9,223 nt of DNA from Alphaproteobacteria bacterium (GCA_028822575.1 JAPKDN010000084.1:1-9223); one strand, 5' to 3'; shown: positions 1-7,079, numbered from the stretch's first letter. Numbers and translations: made by a program. The notes: generated from the letters alone by a model not told the origin.

Positions 1-171
1 ACGAAACTGGATGATGGGGATGTCGACGCGGCGGCGCAGTTGATCAATCCATTGCTGGATCCACAAAGCGATCTCCAGGCTAGCGCCGCCTATCGCCGAC
101 GGGTGGCACCGGGCATGTTGGCCCGCGTGATAAAGGTGGCCCGCGAGCAGGCCCGGAGCCAATTGCCATGA
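1..171 (+). CDS. FAD-binding subunit of a molybdenum hydroxylase (CoxM-type), C-terminal 56 residues
   Basis: This is the 3' end of a gene that starts before the window. Frame 1 is open from base 1 to a TGA at 169-171 and gives 56 residues. The last part reads as the helical C-terminal domain of CO dehydrogenase-type flavoproteins: an 'ASAAYRRRVAPGML' stretch (residues 27-40) followed by an amphipathic 'ARVIKVAREQA' helix. In this family the subunit binds FAD and passes electrons from the iron-sulfur subunit to the final acceptor; the FAD-binding motifs lie outside the window. The assignment rests on this tail and on position: the stop codon overlaps the start of the [2Fe-2S] subunit gene (ATGA at 168-171), the usual M-S-L gene order. 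Cytoplasmic; the substrate cannot be told from this fragment. Confidence 0.85.
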   Translation, partial: TKLDDGDVDAAAQLINPLLDPQSDLQASAAYRRRVAPGMLARVIKVAREQARSQLP

Positions 172-674
172 AACACAGTATTTCCCTCACCCTTAACGGC
201 CAGACGCGAAATGCTGTGGTCGAGCCGCGTATTACGCTCGTGGATTTTCTGCGGGACCAGCTCAGCCTTACTGGAACCCATGTCGGTTGCGAGCATGGGG
301 TTTGCGGTGCTTGCTCGGTCCTGCTGGATGACGAGCCGGTCCGCGCTTGTCTGATATTTGCGGTCCAAGCCGACGGACACGCGATCACCACGGTTGAGGG
401 ATTGAAGGAGAAGGATGGCACGCTCGGTGTGTTGCAGGATTCGTTCTGGGAGACTCACGCGCTGCAATGCGGCTATTGCACGCCGGGAATGTTAATCGCT
501 GGCCAGGCGTTGCTCGCGCGTAATCCCGATCCCAGCGATATGGAAATCCGTGAGGCTATTTCTGGTAATCTCTGCCGCTGTACCGGTTATGTCCAAATTG
601 TCGAGGCCATCCGGCTGGCCGGGGCCCGCATGCGCCAGATGCCGGCGCCAGGCATGGTCGGAGACACGCAATGA
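168..674 (+). CDS. [2Fe-2S] subunit of a molybdenum hydroxylase (CoxS/XdhC-type small subunit)
   Basis: 168 residues, the usual length of CoxS-type subunits. It carries the two [2Fe-2S] clusters that relay electrons from the molybdenum site to FAD. The N-terminal plant-ferredoxin-like domain has C41, C46, C49 and C61 (motif 'GCEHGVCGACS' plus a later 'RAC'). The C-terminal four-helix domain has C101, C104, C136 and C138 ('QCGYCTPGM' and 'GNLCRCTGY'). All eight ligands are present, so it looks functional. The ATG at 168 is preceded by GGAG at 155-158 and overlaps the upstream stop by four bases; its own stop overlaps the next start (ATGA, 671-674). This implies translational coupling and roughly equal synthesis of the three subunits. 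The family is certain; the substrate is not encoded here. Confidence 0.95.
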   Translation: MKHSISLTLNGQTRNAVVEPRITLVDFLRDQLSLTGTHVGCEHGVCGACSVLLDDEPVRACLIFAVQADGHAITTVEGLKEKDGTLGVLQDSFWETHALQCGYCTPGMLIAGQALLARNPDPSDMEIREAISGNLCRCTGYVQIVEAIRLAGARMRQMPAPGMVGDTQ

Positions 675-3082
675 CAGACCAATCCGCACGGCGTTTCGTC
701 TCCGTCAAGCGCCGCCCCAAGGAAGATGGCCGCTTCATCGCGGGCACCGGACATTTCGTCGCCGATATCAATCGGCCCGGCATGCTTCATGTGTCGCTGG
801 TGACGAGCCCTTATCCGGCGGCGCGGATCACCTCAATCAAGACAGCTGATGCTATGGCGGCGCCGGGTGTGATCGATATCCTGACCGGTGACACGCTGGC
901 ATCGGGTGTCAATCCCCTGTCCAATTCGGTGGATACGCCGGGCGTGCGTTGCTATCCACTCGCCCATGAAGTTGTGCGCTATGCCGGGGAATGGGTCGTC
1001 GCGGTGATCGCGGGGTCGCGGGCACTCGCCGAGGATGCGGCTGAGTTGATCGAAATTAATTATTCGCCCTTGGATCATGTTATTGACGCTGAGCGGGCGT
1101 TGGACCCGGCCTCGCCACCGGTACACGAAGGGCATGGCTCTAATATTCTCTACCAACGGACCTTCACCTGGGGGCCGGTCGCTGAGGATTTCGCGAGCCA
1201 GCCGAACCAACTCTCATTCAAGCTACGCTGGGGCCGCAGCGCGCCCGTCCCGGTAGAGACTTTCGGTGTGGTGGCGGAATGGAACCCGGGGACCGAAATT
1301 CTGGATGTCTGGGCGTCGATCCAGATGCCGTCCTATGCCGAGCAGATCGCCGGCGCGCTGCGCGTGCCGGTGAACCAAGTGCGGGCGCATTACGACGTCG
1401 ATGTTGGTGGCTCCTATGGGGTAAAGCGCGGGATCAAACACACGGTGCTAGCCGGGTTTCTGGCCCGAAGGCTTGGTCGCCCAGTTCGCCTGATTGAGGA
1501 TCGTTTAGAGAACATGATTGGCGGCGACATGCACGGCCCCGATCGGCATTTCAACGTGTCGGTCGCCTTCGGCGATGGGGGCCTGATCAAATCGATGAAG
1601 CTTCGGGTGATCGAGGATGTTGGTGGGCAGACTGGACGGGCGCCCTTCCAACTCGGCAAACCGGTCAGCGCTATCGTCGGCGCTTACCAGATCAACAGCG
1701 TCGAGTATGAAGCGATCGCGGTTTCGACCAACAAGACTGGGCAGGCGGCGGTGCGGGGTTTTGGCATGTCGCCGACCAATGTTGCGATCGAGACCGCCGT
1801 CGACAAGGTCGCGCGCCAACTCGGTCTGTCGCGGCTGGAGGTTCGCCGCCGCAATTTCATTCGGTCCGACCAGTTTCCATACCTGATCCCCAGTGGCTCA
1901 GAATATGACAGCGGCGACTATCACACCGTCCTGGGCAAAGCCCGGGATCTCGCCCAGCTTGACGACCTGATCGCCAGGCGCGACGCCGCGCGGCGCGTGG
2001 GCAAGATTGCCGGTATAGGTATCGCCACGTGCCTGGAACCCGGCGGCGGTAATTCCGCCTTCGAGCCGTTGCTCAACCCGAAGAACGAGACGACGACTTG
2101 GCCGGAATCCTGCGTCGTCAAGGTGGACAGGACCGGAGGTATCACCGCGACCATCGCCACCTCGACCGCCGGCCAGGGCCACGAGACCCTGGCGGCGACG
2201 ATTATCGGCGAGGAGCTTGGCATCGACCCGGACCGGGTCCGGGTTCTACATTCTGACACCCTGTCTGGCATGCCCGGCAATACCCCGGTCGCCAGCCGCA
2301 TGGCCATCATGTTGGGCGGGGCAGCGGCGGGCGCTGCCCAGAAGGTCCGCGACCGGGCGATCCTGATCGGCGCCCATAATCTGGGGCGGTCACCCGACCA
2401 AGTTCGCTATGCTGACGGCAAGGTTACCGCTCTGGATGATCCGAGCCAGAGCCTCACCCTCGCGCGGATCGCGTTGATTTCGCACCGCGAGTTCCACAAC
2501 ATGCCGCCGGGACTGAGCGAGCCCGGAATGCAGGTTGTCCATGTGATGCAGGTGCCAAAGGGCGGCACTCTGCCGACGGCGGATGGGCGGGTGCAGATGT
2601 ATCCCTGTTATTCTTTTTCTGCGCATATCGTCTATACTGAGATCGACCGGCTGACTGGTAAGGTTACCTTACCGGATTATATCATCGCCCATGATTGTGG
2701 CACGGTGATCAACCCGGACATCGTGCGAGGCATGGTGATCGGCGGAGCGGCACATGGCATCGGCGCAGCGCTGTACGAGGAGTTCTCCTACGAGCCGGGT
2801 GGTCAGCTTTTGTCCGGCACCTTCGTGGATTACGTCATGCCGTCATCGCACGAAATTCCTGACATCAAGCTGGCCGAGCATTGCACGCCCTCGCCATTGA
2901 CCAGTCACGGCCAGAAGGGCGTGGGCGAAGGTGGCTATCTCGGTGCGCCGGCGGCGGTGTCTAGCGCCATCAACGACGCGCTGGACCCTTATAATATTGA
3001 ATGCCTGACCCTGCCGATGCGGGCCAGCCTATTGTCTGACCTGCTGGCGCAAGCCTCGGTGGAAGCGGAGAATTATCTGTGA
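671..3082 (+). CDS. Molybdopterin-binding catalytic subunit of a xanthine dehydrogenase/CoxL-family hydroxylase
   Basis: 803 residues, typical of three-gene CoxL-type large subunits. It would bind the molybdopterin cytosine dinucleotide cofactor and hydroxylate its substrate with oxygen from water. The N-terminal a/b-hammerhead domain begins around residues 18-33 ('KEDGRFIAGTGHFVAD'). Cofactor-binding elements follow: 'VGGSYGVKRG' (245-254), 'AAVRGFGMSP' (359-368), 'TAGQGHETL' (499-507) and 'GVGEGG' (750-755), in which E753 is the family's catalytic base. Form I CO dehydrogenases carry AYxCSFR in the active-site loop; here that loop is VRGFGM, so CO is unlikely to be the substrate. The first cofactor loop is GGSYG rather than the usual GGFGG. 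GGAG at 660-663 precedes the ATG. The gene overlaps both neighbours by four bases. Substrates known for relatives include purines, isoquinoline, nicotinate, furoyl-CoA and aldehydes; I cannot choose among them. Confidence 0.93.
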   Translation: MTDQSARRFVSVKRRPKEDGRFIAGTGHFVADINRPGMLHVSLVTSPYPAARITSIKTADAMAAPGVIDILTGDTLASGVNPLSNSVDTPGVRCYPLAHEVVRYAGEWVVAVIAGSRALAEDAAELIEINYSPLDHVIDAERALDPASPPVHEGHGSNILYQRTFTWGPVAEDFASQPNQLSFKLRWGRSAPVPVETFGVVAEWNPGTEILDVWASIQMPSYAEQIAGALRVPVNQVRAHYDVDVGGSYGVKRGIKHTVLAGFLARRLGRPVRLIEDRLENMIGGDMHGPDRHFNVSVAFGDGGLIKSMKLRVIEDVGGQTGRAPFQLGKPVSAIVGAYQINSVEYEAIAVSTNKTGQAAVRGFGMSPTNVAIETAVDKVARQLGLSRLEVRRRNFIRSDQFPYLIPSGSEYDSGDYHTVLGKARDLAQLDDLIARRDAARRVGKIAGIGIATCLEPGGGNSAFEPLLNPKNETTTWPESCVVKVDRTGGITATIATSTAGQGHETLAATIIGEELGIDPDRVRVLHSDTLSGMPGNTPVASRMAIMLGGAAAGAAQKVRDRAILIGAHNLGRSPDQVRYADGKVTALDDPSQSLTLARIALISHREFHNMPPGLSEPGMQVVHVMQVPKGGTLPTADGRVQMYPCYSFSAHIVYTEIDRLTGKVTLPDYIIAHDCGTVINPDIVRGMVIGGAAHGIGAALYEEFSYEPGGQLLSGTFVDYVMPSSHEIPDIKLAEHCTPSPLTSHGQKGVGEGGYLGAPAAVSSAINDALDPYNIECLTLPMRASLLSDLLAQASVEAENYL

Positions 3083-4056
3083 TTATAGACACCCATGCTC
3101 ATATCTTGCCTCAGGCGACGCTTGAGGCAATGAGCGCCCGTACCTCGGAATTCCCCTCTGTCGCGCTGATCCGCAAGGACGAGAAATTCCAACTCGCCTT
3201 CAACGGTGGCAAGCCGACCCGGCCAATCATGCCCAAGCTGAGATTGTTTGACCCGCGCCAACAATTCATGGCCAGTACCGGTGTCGACCTGCAACTCCCC
3301 GGTGGATGGTTGGACAGTTTTGGCTATGAGATCCCGGCCGAGGAAGGCGCGGATTGGAGCCGCTTTCTAAACGAAGGTATGCTCGCCGATTGCCGTGACC
3401 GGGACGGGGTGATCCCGCTGGCCACCGTGCCGCTGCAGGATGGCAAGCTGGCGGCACAAGTTCTGCGCGAGGCGATCAAGGCTGGCATGCCCGGCGCAAT
3501 GATCGGCACCCAGAACAAGGGCACCCATGGCAATCTCGACGACCCGGACCTGGATCCGTTTTGGGAGATGGCAGCGGAACTGCGGGTGCCCATCATTATC
3601 CACCCGATGTTTGGTTCCGACGACGCGCGGCTTCAGGACATGCAGATGATGAACGCAGTTGGTCGGGTATGTGATGTATCGGTCGCGATCAGCCGGATGC
3701 TGTTTACCGGACATCTGACTCGGTTCGAGGGGGTGGTCGTGGTGGCCAGCACCGGCGGCGGCGCGCTACCCTATATGCTTGGGCGGCTGGAGCGTAACCA
3801 CAAGGCCTTCCCAAATCAGGTGGTTGACCCGGTCGAGCAGTTCCATGAACTCTATTTCGACAGTATCGTCTTCCAGCCGGATGTGCTTCGGTTCCTGACT
3901 GGCAAGGTTGGTGTCGACAGGGTGATGCTGGGTTCCGACTACCCATTTCCAATCGGCGACCAGGACCCACGCAAGGTGATCGAGACGGCGGGCTATGCAG
4001 ACGCGGATGTCGAGGCGATGCTGACCGGTAACGCTAGACGGGTCTTTGGAGTTTAG
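3079..4056 (+). CDS. Amidohydrolase family 2 protein (ACMSD-like TIM-barrel metal hydrolase or decarboxylase)
   Basis: 325 residues, normal for the aminocarboxymuconate-semialdehyde decarboxylase-like (Amidohydro_2) family. Members are TIM barrels with one catalytic metal, usually zinc, that decarboxylate, hydrate or hydrolyse ring-cleavage products and related acids. The metal ligands are visible: H6 and H8 in 'DTHAHILP', H175 in 'IIIHPMFG' and D287 in 'LGSDYPFP'. Relatives usually read H-x-G-G-x-x-P at the acid/base histidine; here the segment is 'ASTGGGALPY', with T225 at the His position. The start is GTG at 3079, sharing GTGA with the stop of the large-subunit gene and preceded by GGAG at 3067-3070; no upstream ATG fits. 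The coupling implies that it acts on the hydroxylase product or a nearby intermediate. The exact reaction is unknown: decarboxylase, lactonase and amide hydrolase all remain possible. Confidence 0.88.
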   Translation: MIIDTHAHILPQATLEAMSARTSEFPSVALIRKDEKFQLAFNGGKPTRPIMPKLRLFDPRQQFMASTGVDLQLPGGWLDSFGYEIPAEEGADWSRFLNEGMLADCRDRDGVIPLATVPLQDGKLAAQVLREAIKAGMPGAMIGTQNKGTHGNLDDPDLDPFWEMAAELRVPIIIHPMFGSDDARLQDMQMMNAVGRVCDVSVAISRMLFTGHLTRFEGVVVVASTGGGALPYMLGRLERNHKAFPNQVVDPVEQFHELYFDSIVFQPDVLRFLTGKVGVDRVMLGSDYPFPIGDQDPRKVIETAGYADADVEAMLTGNARRVFGV

Positions 4057-4234
4057 CGCTAGAACTCAACGAAGAAAGATACCGCGCCCAGCATTTTTTA
4101 TATGATTTAAAGGCGCGATAACAACGAGGTGGGTCGCCTGCCGCACGATCTGTTGGTTGAGCAATCAAAAAGGTGAATGATTTAGCGTTAGACATGCGAA
4201 CTGGAAAATCCGCCAATCAAATAGTCGGGTAGGT
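4057..4234. other. Convergent intergenic stretch, no gene seen
   Basis: AT-richer gap between the amidohydrolase stop and the terminator of the opposing operon. I see no plausible gene. It holds an AT-rich tract (4094-4111) flanked by a 6-bp inverted repeat CGCGCC (4083-4088) / GGCGCG (4112-4117). The loop is 23 bases and no U-run follows, so it is a poor intrinsic terminator for the plus-strand operon. An 11-of-12 direct repeat, TTTAGCGCTAGA (4052-4063) and TTTAGCGTTAGA (4181-4192), is present with no evident role. Confidence 0.5.
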
Positions 4235-4270
4235 AAAAAAACCCCCACCAGCGCCATAGCCCTGGTGGGG
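4235..4270 (-). terminator. Intrinsic terminator of the thiolase/DUF35 operon
   Basis: On the minus strand a perfect 9-bp GC-rich stem, CCCCACCAG (4243-4251) paired with CTGGTGGGG (4262-4270) around a 10-base loop, is followed directly by seven U residues (A-run at 4235-4241 on the plus strand). It lies 35 bases past the thiolase stop codon. The U-run exists only in the minus-strand reading, so it stops transcripts of the thiolase gene and protects the converging amidohydrolase operon from antisense read-through. Confidence 0.93.
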
Positions 4271-4305
4271 CCTATTAACGGCCATCTCAAAAGATCGCGA
4301 TAGCT

Positions 4306-5445
4306 TTATTCCACGTTGGTCATCACGATCGTTCCACTCGCGCTGAACATCCCGCCGACACCGTGGACGACGGAGATTTCGGCGCCTGGCACCTGGGCCG
4401 GCGCCTTGCCGCGCATTTGGCGAACGCCTTCCTGGAGCGCGTACATGCCATACATGCCGGAGTGCATGTAGCTGAGGCCGCCGCCATTGGTGTTCATTGG
4501 GAGCGTGCCACCAGGGCGCGTGTTGCCGTCGGCGATGAAGCCACCGGCCTCGCCCTTCTTGACGAAGCCTAGATCCTCCAGTCCATAGATTGGGAGATGT
4601 GCGAAGGCGTCATAGATCATCAGGTGATCTACGTCAGAATGGGCGATCCCCGCTGATTCAAACGCCTGGGCGCCAGAAACCCGGAACGCCGCTGAAGAGG
4701 TGAAGTCGGCCATCTGGCTAATCATCGGGGTCTCGGCGCTCTCGCCGGTGCCGCGGATATAGACCGGCTTTTGCGGCATGTCCTTGGCCCGATCGGCCTT
4801 GGTCAGGATCAACGCCCCGCCGCCATCCGTCACCAGACAACACATCAGCAACCGAAAGGGATAACAGATCATCTTGGAGTTCAGGACATCGCCAACCGTG
4901 ATCGGGTCCTTGAAGCTAGCCCTCGGGTTCAGGCCCGCCCATTCCCGTTGCACGACTGAGACCATCGCGAGGGTTTCCTCGGTCAGGTCATAATCTTTCA
5001 TATAGCGCATCACTGGGATGGTGAACATGGTCGGTGGGCGGGTGACACCGAAAGGCCGCTCGAACTGTTGCTGAAACATCGAAGGGAAGATCGACGAGCC
5101 ATGCCGGCCCTGACCGGAACGTCCACTCTCGCCATGGGTGATCAGGACGGTGTTGCAGAGCCCTTCGTTGATCGCTGCGGCCGCGTGCCGGACCAGCAGC
5201 ATGAACGAGCAGCCACCGACGGACGTGCCGTCCAGCCACTTGGGTACTATACCAAGGTAATGCGCGATCTCGACCGCGTTGTGACCGCCCGTGGCGACCC
5301 CATCGATGTCGGAGAGCTTGAGGCCCGCGTCGGCGATGGCGTTCAGCGCCGCGTCGGCGTGGAGCTGAACTTGGGACATGCCCGGCACCTTACCAAGCTC
5401 GGTGGTCTCGGAGGCGCCGACAATGGCGACTGAATTGCGCTTCAT
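4306..5445 (-). CDS. Thiolase-like acyl-CoA acyltransferase or aldolase (SCP2-type thiolase family, DUF35 partner)
   Basis: 379 residues, normal for SCP2/lipid-transfer-type thiolase-like proteins. These either cleave 3-ketoacyl-CoA with CoA or, in Ltp2-like members paired with DUF35, perform retro-aldol cleavage of side-chain acyl-CoAs. The start is the ATG at 5445 ('MKRNSVAIVG'); an in-frame TTG-type start lies 16 codons upstream, but AGGAGG-type pairing (5452-5457) favours the ATG. C79 in 'SVGGCSFM' sits where the thiolase nucleophile lies. H328 in 'GGGLSYMHSGMYGM' matches the GHP histidine. The usual C-terminal Cys is replaced by H361 in 'VVHGVGGMFS', as in thiolases that work with DUF35 proteins. 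'IYDAF' (277-281) and Y332 lie near positions where Ltp2 aldolases use tyrosines, so that activity is an alternative. It lies one base downstream of the DUF35 gene and ends before a strong terminator. Confidence 0.9.
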   Translation of the reverse strand: MKRNSVAIVGASETTELGKVPGMSQVQLHADAALNAIADAGLKLSDIDGVATGGHNAVEIAHYLGIVPKWLDGTSVGGCSFMLLVRHAAAAINEGLCNTVLITHGESGRSGQGRHGSSIFPSMFQQQFERPFGVTRPPTMFTIPVMRYMKDYDLTEETLAMVSVVQREWAGLNPRASFKDPITVGDVLNSKMICYPFRLLMCCLVTDGGGALILTKADRAKDMPQKPVYIRGTGESAETPMISQMADFTSSAAFRVSGAQAFESAGIAHSDVDHLMIYDAFAHLPIYGLEDLGFVKKGEAGGFIADGNTRPGGTLPMNTNGGGLSYMHSGMYGMYALQEGVRQMRGKAPAQVPGAEISVVHGVGGMFSASGTIVMTNVE

Positions 5446-5446
5446 G

Positions 5447-5860
5447 TCAGTTTCCTCCGGCGGGTTTGAATTGTGGCAGGGTGATCTCGTCATTGACTTT
5501 CTCGAAGCTGACCTTAAGCGGCATGTCCATGATCAGGGCCTCGGGCGTTTGGGCGCACTCGACAATGTTGCACATCATCTTTGGACCCTCGTCGAGTTTG
5601 GCTATCGCAATCGCGTAAGGCGGCTCGAAGCCTGGCGCCGGCAGATGGCTGATCACATAGCTGTGCAGGGTCGCCTTGCCTGACGCCTTCAGCACCGAGA
5701 CGTCCTTGGATCCGCACCCCGGGCAGAAATGCCGGGGTGGGAAATAAATGTTCTCACAGGCGCCGCACTGTTGAATGCGGAGCTCGCCCTCGCGCGTGCC
5801 GTCCCAGAAATTCTGAGTTTCCGGCGTTGGTTTGGGCAGTTCACGTTCTCCGTTCGCCAT
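5447..5860 (-). CDS. DUF35 zinc-ribbon/OB-fold protein, partner of the thiolase-like enzyme
   Basis: 137 residues, the usual size. An N-terminal helix ('TPETQNFWDG') is followed by a rubredoxin-like zinc ribbon with C32, C35, C46 and C49 ('CGAC' and 'CPGC', ten residues between) and a C-terminal OB-fold running from about residue 60 with 'PPYAIAIAKLDEG' in the middle. DUF35 proteins form tight complexes with thiolase-like enzymes and help bind acyl-CoA and channel intermediates, as in archaeal acetoacetyl-CoA thiolase/HMG-CoA synthase and the actinobacterial steroid side-chain aldolase. All four zinc ligands are intact. The ATG at 5860 follows CGGAG (5869-5873). Its stop lies one base before the thiolase ATG, and the Shine-Dalgarno sequence of the thiolase gene sits inside its last codons, so the two subunits are translationally coupled. 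Confidence 0.92.
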   Translation of the reverse strand: MANGERELPKPTPETQNFWDGTREGELRIQQCGACENIYFPPRHFCPGCGSKDVSVLKASGKATLHSYVISHLPAPGFEPPYAIAIAKLDEGPKMMCNIVECAQTPEALIMDMPLKVSFEKVNDEITLPQFKPAGGN

Positions 5861-5947
5861 GTCGGTGGCTCCGTTTCGTTTCTGAGTTGGTTGGCAATCC
5901 TAGGGGCGCCAAGGGCCTCTTTTCACCAAAGACAAACACGGTAATCC

Positions 5948-5959
5948 CGACGAAAGTCG
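5948..5959. repeat. REP-like hairpin A (CGAC-GAAA-GTCG)
   Basis: Perfect 4-bp stem closing a GAAA tetraloop, inside 'AATCCCGACGAAAGTCGAGG'. The context resembles the 'TCCCGGCGAAAGCCGGGA' type of dispersed intergenic repeat common in alphaproteobacteria. An exact 12-base inverted copy lies at 6072-6083. Confidence 0.55.
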
Positions 5960-6071
5960 AGGCCTATGCCTTAGTCCTTAAGAGAGTGACGGATGGTCGA
6001 TTATCTCAATGGGCTATCGAAAACATCAATGATTATCCTTCGCCACGTGGACCATCGACAGGCATGTGCAC

Positions 6072-6083
6072 CGACTTTCGTCG
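6072..6083. repeat. REP-like hairpin B, inverted copy of A
   Basis: CGACTTTCGTCG is the exact reverse complement of the 12 bases at 5948-5959. The two copies are 112 bases apart and face each other, as in a BIME-type pair. Confidence 0.55.
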
Positions 6084-6105
6084 TGGATGCAGTTCAAGGG
6101 TGATC

Positions 6106-6137
6106 CCCGTCGTCCTGGCTTTCGCAAGGCCGACGGG
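6106..6137. repeat. REP-like hairpin C, imperfect 32-base palindrome
   Basis: Outer arms CCCGTCG (6106-6112) and CGACGGG (6131-6137) pair perfectly. Inside them CCT/AGG and GC/GC also pair around a TTTC loop, with single mismatches between the blocks. On the minus strand the loop reads GAAA as in hairpin A. It lies 24 bases past the SDR stop in the SDR transcript and could stabilise the 3' end of that message. There is no U-run, so it is not a standard intrinsic terminator. Confidence 0.6.
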
Positions 6138-6161
6138 ATGAGAGTAAGGCGAGGAAAAGCC

Positions 6162-7079
6162 CTAGACCGGATCCCAACTAAACACATCCTGTGAGCGGTC
6201 GAGGCCGTAGAAGCTCGCCTGCATCGACGGCATCGCGTGGTTGAGTACGGTCTCTGGCGTCCAGCCCTCGCCGCGATGGACGGAGCGGATTGGCCGCGAC
6301 TGGCCCATCAGGAAAATCTCGTTGTTACGGACCGCGAAGATCTGGCCCGTGACGGTGGATTCTGGCGCGCAGAGGGCGACGGCCACTGGGGCGATCTTGG
6401 CCGTGGTCATGGTCTTCAGCTTCTCGATCCGCTCGCGCTGTGCCTCGTCCGCGATGGGGATTGTGCCGATCATGCGGCTCCAGGCGAACGGTGAAATGCA
6501 GTTAGAACGCACATTGAAGCGACCCATGTCCAGCGCGATCGACTTCGACAGACCGGCGATGCCTAATTTGGCGGCGGCATAGTTGGCCTGGCCGAAGTTA
6601 CCGATCAAACCCGAGGTCGAGGTCATGTGAATAAAGGCGCCGGACTGCTGTTCGCGGAACACGGTGGCGGCGGCACGGCTGGTGTTGAAACTGCCCTTCA
6701 GATGCACCGAGATAACGCTGTCCCAGTCTTCCTCAGTCATCTTGTGGAAGATCACGTCGCGCAGGATGCCGGCGTTGTTCACGACGATGTCAAGCCCGCC
6801 GAGCTCTTCTAAGCATTGGTCGACCATGCCCTGTGCGGCCTTGAAACTAGAGACGCTGTCGAAATTGACCACGGCCTTGCCGCCCGCGTCCTCGATCTCC
6901 TTGGCGACTTCCATTGCTGGGATCCGGTCCTCACCCTCGCCCTGGGTCGTGCCACCCAGATCGTTAACCAGAACTTTCGCGCCTGCAGCCGCGAAAGCCA
7001 ACGCGTAGTCACGCCCGATGCCCCGGCCCGCGCCCGTGACCATCGCAACCTTACCTTCCAAAAGCCTATCGCCCACCAT
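6162..7079 (-). CDS. Short-chain dehydrogenase/reductase, 3-hydroxyacyl-CoA dehydrogenase type
   Basis: 305 residues, longer than a classical 250-residue SDR because of a C-terminal extension (about 265-305). The Rossmann motif is T15-G-A-G-R-G-I-G22, followed by 'VNDLGG' (38-43), N101-N-A-G104, the catalytic serine in 'TSTSGLIGNFGQ' (S155 is the likely one) and Y167-x3-K171. The words 'NDLGG', 'NNAGILRD', 'KMTEEDWD', 'VHLKGSF' and 'GNFGQANYAAAK' are characteristic of the hydroxyacyl-CoA dehydrogenase domain of peroxisomal multifunctional enzyme 2 and its bacterial stand-alone relatives. It therefore probably oxidises a 3-hydroxyacyl-CoA to the 3-keto form with NAD+, feeding the thiolase/DUF35 pair downstream. 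The ATG at 7079 follows GGGAGAGA (7086-7093). Divergent from the acyl-CoA dehydrogenase gene. Family certain, chain specificity unknown. Confidence 0.9.
   Translation of the reverse strand: MVGDRLLEGKVAMVTGAGRGIGRDYALAFAAAGAKVLVNDLGGTTQGEGEDRIPAMEVAKEIEDAGGKAVVNFDSVSSFKAAQGMVDQCLEELGGLDIVVNNAGILRDVIFHKMTEEDWDSVISVHLKGSFNTSRAAATVFREQQSGAFIHMTSTSGLIGNFGQANYAAAKLGIAGLSKSIALDMGRFNVRSNCISPFAWSRMIGTIPIADEAQRERIEKLKTMTTAKIAPVAVALCAPESTVTGQIFAVRNNEIFLMGQSRPIRSVHRGEGWTPETVLNHAMPSMQASFYGLDRSQDVFSWDPV

Larger units (their letters stand above)
5861..6161. other. Intergenic gap of 301 bases with REP-like hairpins
   Basis: Gap between the SDR and DUF35 genes, which share the minus strand. Plus-strand open frames cross it but show no protein-like pattern or ribosome-binding site. 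It contains three short hairpins with a GAAA/TTTC loop (listed separately) and the leader of the DUF35 gene (5861-5900). No U-run terminator is seen, so SDR transcripts may read through. A promoter of its own for DUF35 is possible, but I could not pick out a convincing one. Confidence 0.6.

Noticed and set aside
671..3082. Form I (aerobic CO-oxidising) CO dehydrogenase
   Set aside because: The gene order and cofactor motifs fit the superfamily, but the active-site loop reads VRGFGM rather than AYxCSFR, so CO oxidation is not supported.
4083..4117. Terminator for the plus-strand hydroxylase operon
   Set aside because: The 6-bp CGCGCC/GGCGCG stem has a 23-base AT-rich loop and no following T-run.
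4052..4192. Direct repeat TTTAGCGCTAGA / TTTAGCGTTAGA as possible attachment or target-site duplication
   Set aside because: One mismatch, about 130 bases apart, with no integrase, IS end or tRNA between or beside the copies; chance in an AT-richer gap is adequate.
5737..6141. Plus-strand open frame of 134 codons across the DUF35 start and the gap
   Set aside because: It overlaps the well-supported DUF35 gene antisense, crosses the repeat hairpins, has no ribosome-binding site and no protein-like pattern.
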